The position numbers and the translations under genes were made by a program. This document shows, in pieces, positions 1 to 9,973 of a DNA stretch of 64,000 nt. Source of the DNA: Eriocheir sinensis (lineage: Eukaryota; Arthropoda; Malacostraca; Decapoda; Varunidae); assembly GCF_024679095.1 (NCBI RefSeq), contig NC_066517.1, positions 22,910,040 to 22,974,039 on the forward strand. The letters run 5' to 3'. The notes under the pieces are model-generated. The model was not told the origin of the DNA, did not search any database, and worked only from the letters and a program-made list of their open reading frames with translations. The number at the start of each line of letters is the position of its first letter. Within the stretch, counting starts at the first letter, position 1.

Positions 1-866
1 GATATGGCTGAAAAAAAGACTAGATGGGTATGTATTAAGGAAAAGAAAGCAGTATATTTAAGACAGAGACAAGCTGATAAGGATAAAGAATAAGGATAAG
101 CAGAGTAGATATACATTAAGAAAAGGAAATCTATGTATTATACGAGAACAAAGAAAATAAAGATAAACAAATACTACATATTAAAAAAAAAACGAAACCA
201 TTGTATCTACGGGGACATTTTCTTTTACAGTAAAGGAAGCAACTCAAGGGGGCCCCTCACACACACACACACACACTTAAGCCATGCATCACTAAGCATC
301 CTCTCAAGGTTTCCATACTCAACATGGGTCTGGAAGCCATGCACCGCGCTACGGCCACATACCTTTGTCTCAGGTGTTGCGGGGCTGGTGGGGGGGGGAA
401 GGTTCAAGTCGTGGGGGGGGGTGGGGGGGCGGGGTCCATCCCAGTGTCAAGGCCGCTGTGTGACTACCCGGCCCCGCACGTGTTTGCAGCGGCTGTCTGG
501 AAGTAAAGAGGACACGAGTTATAAGTCAAATAGGATATCAATAAACTTTGTTCCCACCAATTCCTGGCTAGACTGTGGCGGTCCAAGGGCTGCAGGAAGG
601 TGAGGTTGATTTTTCACTTAGTTGAGGAGCAGGAACCAAACTGATTCATAGCTCCCACTAAAGAGTCATAATGCCAAGACGCAGCTCTCAAAACAATGGT
701 ATTTTTTATCTGGCCACTCGAGCGCCACACAAGACAGTGGCACTCTTGCAATAATGGACGGGATAACATCTGACCACCTCAGCAGCGGCGGTGCTTGAGG
801 TAACACCCCGCCCCCGCCCGTCCTCTGTCCCCAATCCATGTCCCTAACATGTCCCTGTCTTTACAG
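1..866. other. Upstream intron or intergenic sequence before the STYXL1-like exon
   Basis: No convincing exon was found here. It holds an AT-rich stretch (1-220), a fragment of the short dispersed repeat described at 53911 (about 222-246), a short (CA)n run at about 260-276 and a G-rich tract near 385-430. The pyrimidine-rich end at 845-866 (CTGTCTTTACAG) is the acceptor of the exon that follows, so at least the end is intron. Confidence 0.6.
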
Positions 867-1804
867 AATCGTGGGCGGCGGAGCGCGCGGTGCGGCGGCC
901 GCCGGAGCCCCTGGACTGGGGCCTGGCGCCGCAGGGATGTATCACGCCCGCGGCGCTCCACAACATGCTGACGGATGGCTTCTACGCGCCATACGCCGCC
1001 AACCCGCACTACCTGCTGTTGGTGGACTGCCGCCCCGACGAGGCCTTCGCCAAGCGGCGGCTGTCCTCGGCGCGGTGGCACGGCGCCCTGCACGACGCGC
1101 CCGACCCGCGCCTCGTCAACACCATCGTTCTGTACGACGACCGGCCGCGCACCGCCACGCCGCCCGCCATGGACGTCGACCCGCTGGCCCGCCTGTACCA
1201 TGAGCTGCGGCGGCAGAAGCTGGACCCGCTGGTGCTGGTGGGCGGGTGGGCGATGCTGGATGCCACGTGCCCGCACCTGCTGGAGGGCGGGGAGGGGCCG
1301 CCCAGTGAGCCCACGCCCTGGTACCCCGCCCAGGTGGTGCCGCGCCAGCTGTACCTGGGCCACGCCGAGATGGCGGCGCACCCGCGCGTGCTGGCGGCGC
1401 TGCGCATCACGCACATCGTGGACGTAACGGAGCGGCTGCCGCCTCGCGTGCTGCCCGCAATGAACTACCTGCTGGTGCCCGTGCCCGAGGACCCCGCCGC
1501 CGAGGGGGACGAGGGCGGCGCCGACCTGCTGGCCTCGCTGCCCACCATCATGGCCTTCGTGGGCGAGGCGCGCTCCCTCGGCGGCTGCGTGCTGGTGCAC
1601 TGCGACCAGGGCCTGACGCGCGCCGCCGCGGTGGTCATGGGCATCCTGATGGCGGAGCGGCGCTGCACACTGGAGGACGCCTTCTACTACGTGAAGGGCG
1701 CGCGCTCCGCCGTGCACCCGAGCCACAGCCTGCTGCAGCAGCTGGCGCGCTACGAGACGGAGCTGTTCGGGGTCTCGCTCACCCAAGCCGAGGACCTCTT
1801 CTGA
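867..1804 (+). CDS. STYXL1: STYXL1-like rhodanese + dual-specificity phosphatase protein, terminal coding exon (5' partial)
   Basis: Only the last coding exon, 312 codons, lies in the window. The acceptor TTTACAG ends at 866, two bases complete a split codon, and the frame runs to TGA at 1802-1804. The N-terminal half is a rhodanese-like domain (LLLVDCRPDEAFAKRRL near its start, VLVGGWAML near its end). The C-terminal half is a dual-specificity phosphatase domain with IDs such as QVVPRQLYLGHAEM. The order and the tail LLQQLARYETELFG match MK-STYX/STYXL1. The signature HCDQGLTR (bases 1598-1621) keeps both the Cys and the Arg of HCX5R, whereas, from memory, human STYXL1 has lost the Cys. A candidate general acid lies in PVPEDPAAEG. 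The exon is very GC-rich compared with the flanks. Upstream exons are outside the window or not recognised. A related DUSP fusion is the main alternative, but the C-terminal match favours STYXL1. Confidence 0.85.
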
Positions 1805-2569
1805 CCCCCCCGCGGCGGGTCCGCCGGCACATATCGGCAGTGCGTTGCAGCCTTCGAGTCCCCGCGGGGACCGCCAGCCTTCAGGTCTCTAGGATGAGTG
1901 TAGCGGCGTCGCGTCCAAGCCGGTGCTCACGTGCCGGCGGTGTTTGTCTTTCATACTCGTAAATAATCTTAAGTCTCAACACTGATCGCCTCGATTTACA
2001 ATGTCAACTCCCCTGGGCAGCAGTGACCCACTCGCCCCCTTCACCGCCAGGCTGCAGAAGTACCCTGGTCCAGCGTGACGGGCCTCGCCGCTCACCACCA
2101 GCCTCGGCGCGTCGCTGCTCGGACCGCCCACCGACACACACACCCATAGCCCCTCCGGCGGGCGGCGCGGTGCTGATCATGGCCGCCCCGACCCTCCTCA
2201 GCCGACCACTCCCGAACGAACACGGACCTCCAGCCGAACACACGATCAAGCGAGCCTCAGGGCGGGGCGTGAAGGGCCTGGCCGAGCTCCGCCACGAGAC
2301 CTGCGTCAGGGCCACTCAGCCGCCCCCAGTGACGGAGCCCTGCCCAGCACCCTGAGCTCCAGCCCCTCTCCTGCACCTTCCTCCCATCTGCACAGAGGGA
2401 CACGAAGGAAATCGACAAAGGAGGAAAAACAAGAAGGCTCCACTTGTCCTGGCCGAGCGATGAAGTGTGCGACGCCGTAACCCTGCGCCTCCCCGCCCCA
2501 CGCGTGCCCTGGTCCTCCCCTTCGAGACAGTGCCTTCAGAGAGGAGCATTAGGACACCTTCACGCCGCC

Positions 2570-2571
<2 letters not shown>

Positions 2572-2615
<44 letters not shown>
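2572..2615. repeat. (CA)n microsatellite
   Basis: Uninterrupted CA dinucleotide run of about 44 bp. Confidence 0.95.
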
Positions 2616-2617
<2 letters not shown>

Positions 2618-2986
2618 CGGGGCTCTTCACCACATTTCACTTACTCTTAACACCACACCCAACGCCTCTCTTTCCGTCAACAACCTTCCCGTCGACAGAG
2701 GAACATAAACTCGGGGTGTTGCTGTTGGTGGTGGTTCGACGCTCTCCACAGGCCAGTCTTCAGAGCGGGACTGTTCTTAGCTAGTCATACGCTTAGTAGG
2801 TCTAACTATACATGCAAAAACTATATACATGAAAAAAAAAGGATTATCAACAGCCGGTGCAGAAAATGTTTGATATCCAATCTGTTTGTGTTCGTTTCCC
2901 CGTCTGTCTGTCTGTTTGTCTGTGGTGTTTCTCTCTACCGTGTTTGTTTGCGACGACCGGCCGGTGCTGTCCGCTCACCTCCTGAG

Positions 2987-2989
<3 letters not shown>

Positions 2990-3022
<33 letters not shown>
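2990..3022. repeat. (TG)n microsatellite
   Basis: Uninterrupted TG run of about 33 bp. Confidence 0.95.
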
Positions 3023-3023
<1 letters not shown>

Positions 3024-3088
3024 TTGTTGTTGTTACTGAGCTTGTCTCATTTCCTTTATTTCCTACCTCACTCCATCCCTTTGTGTGT

Positions 3089-3091
<3 letters not shown>

Positions 3092-3182
<91 letters not shown>
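3092..3182. repeat. (GA)n microsatellite
   Basis: Uninterrupted GA run of about 91 bp. The ER and LS repeat peptides that it appears to encode are artefacts. Confidence 0.95.
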
Positions 3183-3186
<4 letters not shown>

Positions 3187-3399
3187 AAACTGAATGTATC
3201 AATGACAAATGCAAAAAAAAAATGTATGTATGAATGACAAAATAAATATAAAAAAGAGCCAGCAAACAAACAAAACGACAAAAAAAATACTATATGGCCA
3301 CGACTCAGGTTTTATCCCTTTGACCTTTGACCTCTCCTGAAAACATGACTTTACTGCTAGTCTGCACATTGTCGAGCTTGGTATCCGTGTATACTAAAG

Positions 3400-3960
3400 T
3401 CCGTTCGCACTAACTTGGCGAAGAAGCTCCTCCCCCTTCCCTCCCTCCCGATGCAAATGATTAGCCGACAACAGATAGCTCCACCCACTTCCGCTCCTTT
3501 CTCACGTGATTGGTTGACTGGGTAGAGTAGCTCCTCCCCCTTCCCTCCCTTCCGATGCAAATGATTGGCTGAGAACAGATAGCTCCACCTACTTTTCATT
3601 CTCTCTTACGTGATTGGGTGGCTGGATAGAATTGCTCCGCCCACTTTCCTACCTTCTCGGCATGTGACTGGCTGATTTGATAGATTAGCTCCACCCCTTT
3701 CCCTCCTTTCGGACGTATGATTACATAGCCTTAGGTAGAGAGGAGGTGTGACTTTCGCAAACTAGCCAATGTTAGTAAGATTCAACCTTTCTCAGCATCC
3801 ACCAATCACATTCAGCTTGAGGTGGAAAGGGGGCGTGGCTTGCTTGTGTACTGGCCAATGGTATACACTCACTGGGGAAGGGGGAGGAGCTTACATGCCA
3901 AGCAAACGTGAATGGAGTATAGTAGTTTTAAGACTGTACGATACGAGTGTGATAATGAGT
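3400..3960. repeat. Diverged tandem repeat with recurring ATGCAAAT, ATTGG and CTCCTCCCCC boxes
   Basis: Four to five degenerate units of about 110-115 bp repeat the order pyrimidine-rich box, ATGCAAATGATTGGC or a variant, AGATAGCTCCACC, then GTGATTGG. Two copies keep a perfect octamer ATGCAAAT. A related copy occurs at 5570-5700. The motifs resemble octamer, CCAAT and GC boxes, but no adjoining gene start was found. Confidence 0.6.
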
Positions 3961-3969
3961 GTGTCTTTA

Positions 3970-6600
3970 CGATAAGGCTGTACAGACGTAGCTCAGATAA
4001 GTTAACCAAAAGGAGCTTGCATAAGGAGTGACCAAGGAAGATGTGGCCTACGCTAGGATATGGGCATTAAGGCTGACCGGGATGTGGCTCAAAGTCAAAA
4101 AAATAAATATATAGTTTAGTCTACCCCGCGCAGTGGTGGCGGGAGGAGTTCTGTACCAGGGTGTGCTCGCCAATTTGTACGCGCTGTTCCAATCTGTACT
4201 GCCAATATGAAAAATTAAACTGTCTGGAGAACTGAGCAGAAGCCATGAATTTAGAATGTCAAAATAAAGTTACTTGCCAGACTTTATTTACTATTTAATG
4301 GTTCTGCTCAATTTCCCGTATTCTCAGTCAATCAAGCCTCTCACTACGTACGACAATTTTTCAAGACCATAGATACGCCTATAATCGGTTCCACTAGAGC
4401 TGGCGTGCCTAATCCTTCAGGGGTGAACTCGCGGACTTGGTATCATTGCTTGGGTGACGGTACTGATTTAAAGAGGTAGCAGAGAGTGAGAGATAGTAGG
4501 CTATGTCAAACAATGTACTATAGTGAAACCAGACTGGCGTAATCTCATATGCTAGCTATAACTTATGAGAGGAAGAGATAGGTGTTCTCAGCTTCGCATT
4601 TTTCCCGATTTCAGGCTAAAAAGTATCTCACCCATAAAACTAACGATACCTATTTATATGTATTGCTAAAAGTGTTAATTATAGAGGGGTTTCTGCAGTC
4701 ATTATGCGTTAGAAATGGGAAAATCTAGTTCGGTGAGTACGATATCGTGTCATCCCTGGTCCTGATTAATTTTCAAGCGCGTACTAAGAGGAGGGGTCCG
4801 TACGAATTGGCGAGCATGCCGTATAAGGAATATATAAATAAGTAAATAGTGACTAAGGAACTTGCGGGATCTACCTTATAGGCCCCTTGTACAGTGTATA
4901 TTTTTCCTACCTGCACATAATGTCATCCGCCGCAGCTCCCTGTTGTCCACTCTCTCTCCCTTTATCGTAGTCGAGTTGGAATAATGATAAAACGGACTTA
5001 ACTTGCCTAAACCCGCGTCTCGTGACCTTACCGGGACGAGGACTGGCCGAGGTCAACTGAGGTCATCCCTAAGAGTGACCGCAAAATGACCACTGCGTTA
5101 TTTGATCACCTCGTTTGTTATTTATTCACTTTTACGGTTTGATCTTGTTATCCTGTTATCTCGCCCTTGTCAGCCACTCAATGCATATCATGTACCTCAG
5201 AACAACTACTGTATGACTTTTTTTTTTTTTTGCTAGAACTTTTTTTTTCATTTCATTCGGTAGTAGCCTACTTTTGAATTTATAGGTCATTTCTTTTCCT
5301 CACTCCTCCTCTTCCTCCTCTTTTTTCTAACTATTAACCTCCCTCCAGTATCACTTAATGCGGAACTCCACACTTCACATCACACTTCAAGAGCACTTAC
5401 TTCTTTTTTGATGTATTTTATTTTTCCTTGAAAGGGTCCCCCCCCAAATCCCTCTCCTTCCCAGCCTTGCAATGCATATCACTGACCGACAAGTACAGGC
5501 TAGTTTGTCATCTATTCCCTCCAAGTATCTACTATTTCATCTATATCCATTGTTTTGTCTGTTCACGTTAACGTGGCGAGTAAGCTCCTCCCCCTCCCAT
5601 CCCTTCCAGCCTCGCGATGCATATCATTGGCTGACGTGATGGATAAGCCCTGCCCCTTTGCCTTCCTTGCTCTCGCGTGATTGGCTGTTGTTTTCGCGCG
5701 TTTGACTTGACTGGCGCGCGCTGTGAGGACCAAGTGCGAGAAGGAGGCTATGCAAAATTATCTCCACTTTAACTATTATTATTTATTACTTTGTTCCAGT
5801 CAAGTTTCTAGTTACCATTTTACCAAGATTTCGAAGTCACTGCTTGTACGATTCTCAGATTATTAATGTTGTTATTGTTATTGTTATTATTTATATTATC
5901 ACTGTTTTTAATTTATCGATTAATTACTTGTTTGGTATTACTTTTTCGTCACCACCACGACCTTAGACTGTCTATCATATTCATTCATTTTATATATCCA
6001 CTTACTTTTTTCGTGTTTTCTTATTCTGTCACCACCATATGAGTGATTTTATTTAACTCTTTCACACATAGTTTAGAGGATAACACATGAAAGTATACAT
6101 GAACGCGGATTTCCATCATGGTTCTCTTAATTTCACCAAGACGTATGGTCAGCAAGTCCTCGTCCCCGGCGGGCACAGGGTCGCCAGCCAGCCTCGCCAC
6201 GCGGCACCAAGGAGTCTCGGGAAGCTCCTTGCAGTGTATTGTGGCGGCCCCGAGCATGGCAGGGCAGGGTCACGTTCTCGCCGCGGCATAATACAACCTA
6301 CAAGCTGCATTATCCACTATTACTGGCGTCTCTTTGAGGTTTACACGAATAAATGATACTAACAACACGGCTTCTTGTCTTCTTACCCACTCCTACTGAT
6401 GTTTATGATGTTTACAAGCATGGGAGGGGGAGCATGTGCCCTCCTCTGTCTAGTGCCCCAGGATGCATATTCCCGAAGTCTCTGCGGGTATGTGGTCCCT
6501 GAGTGAAGATGCAATCGGCTATAACTTCGATACTAACCACGGACCGTTCTGGAAAATACTCTCATTGTGATTCCCACTCAAAATTACTGGAAATATGACC
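3970..6600. other. Intergenic sequence without a recognised gene
   Basis: AT-rich with scattered stops. It contains the inverted-repeat element at 4160-4820 and a copy of the octamer/CCAAT-type repeat near 5570-5700. A GC-richer patch at 6120-6300 is open for about 80-90 codons on both strands but matches nothing I recognise. Confidence 0.5.
4160..4820. mobile_element. Inverted-repeat element, about 660 bp, non-autonomous
   Basis: GTGCTCGCCAATTTGTACG at 4163-4181 is matched in inverted orientation by 4799-4817 with two mismatches, and the match extends a few bases outward. No internal coding sequence is visible and no exact target-site duplication was found, so the superfamily is unassigned. 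Confidence 0.6.
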
Positions 6601-6611
6601 AACCAAACTTA

Positions 6612-6635
6612 ACTTAGCCTAACCTAACCTAACCT
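6612..6635. repeat. Interstitial (TTAGG)n-type telomere-like motif
   Basis: Four to five CCTAA-like pentamers in a row (one variant GCCTAA). This is the arthropod telomere unit. It sits about 70 bp before the 49-bp array. The run is too short to be a telomere. Confidence 0.7.
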
Positions 6636-6701
6636 ATCCTGCCCTGTTCAAGAGTAGGCGGCACATTCCCGTACAGACTTCGGGTATATGCCCCCCGGAT
6701 G

Positions 6702-7635
6702 CCCCCCTTTATTGTGAATGACTATATCGGTAAATGGGTATGTTGATCGAGGCCCCTTTATTGTGAATGACTATATCGGTAAATGGGTATGTTGATCGAG
6801 GCCCCTTTATTGTGAATGACTATATCGGTAAATGGGTATGTTGATCGAGGCCCCTTTATTGTGAATGACTATATCGGTAAATGGGTATGTTGATCGAGGC
6901 CCCTTTATTGTGGATGACTATATCGGTAAATGGGTATGTTGATTGAGGCCCCTTTATTGTGAATGACTATATCGGTAAATGGGTATGTTGATCGAGGCCC
7001 CTTTATTGTGAATGACTATATCGGTAAATGGGTATGTTGATCGAGGCCCCTTTATTGTGAATGACTATATCGGTAAATGGGTATGTTGATCGAGGCCCCT
7101 TTATTGTGAATGACTATATCGGTAAATGGGTATGTTGATCGAGGCCCCTTTATTGTGAATGACTATATCGGTAAATGGGTATGTTGATCGAGGCCCCTTT
7201 ATTGTGAATGGCTATATCGGTAAATGGGTATGTTGATCGAGGCCCCTTTATTGTGAATGACTATATCGGTAAATGGGTATGTTGATCGAGGCCCCTTTAT
7301 TGTGAATGACTATATCGGTAAATGGGAATGTTGATCGAGGCCCCTTTATTGTGAATGACTATATCGGTAAATGGGTATGTTGATCGAGGCCCCTTTATTG
7401 TGAATGACTATATCGGTAAATGGGTATGTTGATCGAGGCCCCTTTATTGTGAATGACTATATCGGTAAATGGGTATGTTGATCGAGGCCCCTTTATTGTG
7501 AATGACGACTATATCGGTAAATGGGTATGTTGATCGAGGCCCCTTTATTGTGAATGACGACTATATCGGTAAATGGGTATGTTGATCGAGGCCCCTTTAT
7601 TGTGAATGACTAGTCAGATAAATAGGTATGTTGAG
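6702..7635. repeat. 49-bp minisatellite, about 19 copies
   Basis: The unit starts GGCCCCTTTATTGTGAATGA and ends GGGTATGTTGATCGA, with an exact 49-bp period (for example starts at 6751 and 6800). Copies are nearly identical. A few carry single changes, and the last full units carry a 3-bp insertion (GACGAC). It is not coding and has no spacer structure, so it is not a CRISPR array. Confidence 0.97.
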
Positions 7636-7912
7636 GTTTCACAACACGATATTTGTCTAAGCCCTAACGATCGAAAACCATGATGTAAATATCTACCATC
7701 TTAACCAAAACTTGACAGATATGACATCCAAGAGACTTATACCACACACAAAGGAATTTCGAACCATGCTCTAAAATGAGAAAACATGACGAACACCAAA
7801 CTGCCATTAGGGTAGGCGATACGAACTGTCCTTGGAAAACTACTTGGTATTATTCAACACTACTCTTCTGTTGTCATACATGTATTCTACCATCCTTCAA
7901 CCCTCCTGAAAA

Positions 7913-8286
7913 GCCGTAAATATGGAGATTCACTACGCGCCTCCAACATTGCCCCCACGAGAATAACAACCTTTCCAAGCTCTCACATACTGTTTTTCTT
8001 CTCTAGTTTTACCCCCCTGGTTAGGAGGGGGTCGAGGGGAACGAAGCCCCCTTGTTGGAGGTTAGGTTATGTAAAGTTCGGTTTGAGTAGTTTAAATATA
8101 TGCTCCCACACCCAAAAAACCCAATTTCCCACGGGGTCCCCAAAGATCGTCAGGGGAAGGGGATTAGACCTTTTTCTTTACTTACGCCTTCATATTATGG
8201 TTGAGGGACATGTATTTCGTCCCCTGACTATAATATGTCGTATAATCGTATTTTGGAGGCGCGTAGTCAATCTCCACAATTACCGC
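7913..8286. mobile_element. Inverted-repeat element of 374 bp (MITE-like)
   Basis: Bases from 7913 (GCCGTAAATATGGAGATT...) are complemented by bases up to 8286 with few mismatches over about 33 bp, including the shared core ACTACGCGCCTCCAA. The interior has a G-rich/C-rich hairpin near 8015-8055 and no gene. Target duplication is unclear. Confidence 0.7.
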
Positions 8287-8938
8287 AATAGGAACGACTG
8301 TCTCATGGTTCAGTGAGGGAGGTAATGAGCCAAGGGCCGCCCAAGGGTAATGGAGTGGTTACCTGTGAGCCGAGGTGGTGGAGAGGCGGGAAGGGGAGAC
8401 ATATATGAGTGTTTTCTTGTTCTCATTTCCCCGCTAACCCACAGGAAGAGCAAGTGTCCGGCGGTGTGCTCAGCGTGTCATGGCACTCAGAGGACAAGAA
8501 ATAAGCACTGTGGAGGTCAACACTAATCCACCTCTATGGGAAACACACACACACACACATCGCGCGGTTCCCAACTTCCCACTGAGTGATATTTCGTTTT
8601 TTACTTCTTGGATAGTTTTTTATACTTGTCAGTACGGTCCGGAGCTAGTTGTTATATTACGAAATTTTAACCGGTTGCATACTGAGGCATAACTTTTATT
8701 TACAGATGAATATTTTCAGTAAGTGGATTCTACCAGACACATGATCATTAGAGATATCGTATTAGAGCTTTGTTGCATTCATCTTGGTTTTTGTTTTACC
8801 CAGTATTATCATTACCATAATTATTATATCACCATCTAAGCAGACATATAGCAAGCTCAATCGCTACCACCGAGTGTTGGTTACTTAAATATAGCCTATC
8901 AATCAATCAGACATAGAAGTTAACTTTGAGACCAAGCC

Positions 8939-9032
<94 letters not shown>
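8939..9032. repeat. (GA)n microsatellite
   Basis: Uninterrupted GA run of about 94 bp. Confidence 0.95.
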
Positions 9033-9034
<2 letters not shown>

Positions 9035-9179
9035 CTATAGGGAAAGGAGACAAGATGGTACCAATTCAAAATAAGTACCATATAAGTGACAAACAAGGTA
9101 TTAAATTAAAGGAGACAAATACTAACCAACAAAATTCATGGCATCGGTACAATCACACAGCGGCATAAGTGTTTGATCG

Positions 9180-9973
9180 TTTATTATACAAAAAAGGGAA
9201 ATATTAGGCATGTGAGGTGATGAGGCTTGCTTGACGCTAGACGAACACACTGGAGCAGCAGCGGCGGCTCAGAACAGCGGCGGCGGTGGCGTAGGTGGTG
9301 TTAGGCCCCGGCTACCTAGGGGCGGGGCGGGCGGGGCAGCACAGGGCAACTTTAGTGGGTGTGTGAGGCTATTAGTGAGTGGGCAAGGATAGGCAAGGGT
9401 CGAGTGGGCTTGTGCTGACCCGTGTTGACCCTTCCTTCTCCTGGAGCTGAGGGGTCGTGGAGGCATTGTGACCTTCAGTGTGGGGTTCTAGATCATTGCA
9501 AGGTCCGACCCAAAGAAAGGACTAAATGAAGAAGAGAAAGAAGCAGAAGAGTATATATTGGGTTCTGGTGGTCAGGCATTCACAGTTCTCAGTAATAATT
9601 ATGAGATCAAGTTGGAATCCACCGACCTTTTTACCCGCTGCACTGCAAAGATAAGGTCACGCAAGTTCACTCTGATCATCCCATCTTTAAACGGAGGTCA
9701 AGACAGAGCTTTTGATGACCCCTTTTGACCCTATTTAAAGCACATTGCCAGGTCAACCCACAATAACCTATTACAGAAACGAGGTCAGGAAGGTTCTCAC
9801 CCACCACAGACTCAAGGGCCAGTGTGACAGAGATGAGCACTGAGGTCACACGCAGCTATACCATATGACCCCAACTCTACCTTTCCCTTCATGACCCCTA
9901 TAAGGAAGGTCAGACATAGACCCCCACCCTCTGCTCCCCCTGTGTGCCCTGGTTACTGGTCCCAAGTCACCCC
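9180..9973 (-). other. CCT7: Probable CCT7 3' UTR with AATAAA
   Basis: On the minus strand AATAAA lies at 9185-9180, about 790 bases after the CCT7 stop. No other gene intervenes. The cleavage position is not determined. Confidence 0.5.

Larger units (their letters stand above)
1805..3265 (+). other. Probable 3' UTR of the STYXL1-like gene
   Basis: The sequence stays GC-rich to about 2500, then contains (CA)n, (TG)n and (GA)n tracts. The first clear AATAAA downstream of the stop is at 3241-3246, so a transcript of about 1.45 kb 3' UTR is possible. The end is inferred from this hexamer only. Confidence 0.35.

Noticed and set aside
779..1786. Long open frame on the minus strand opposite the STYXL1-like exon
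   Set aside because: GC-rich antisense shadow. The plus frame has the domain matches and catalytic motif; the minus frame has none.
6021..6356. Possible exon in the GC-richer patch
   Set aside because: Open on both strands for under 90 codons, no family resemblance, no convincing splice sites. Left as unassigned.
6702..7635. 49-bp array as a CRISPR
   Set aside because: Units are contiguous with no unique spacers, in a eukaryotic genome.
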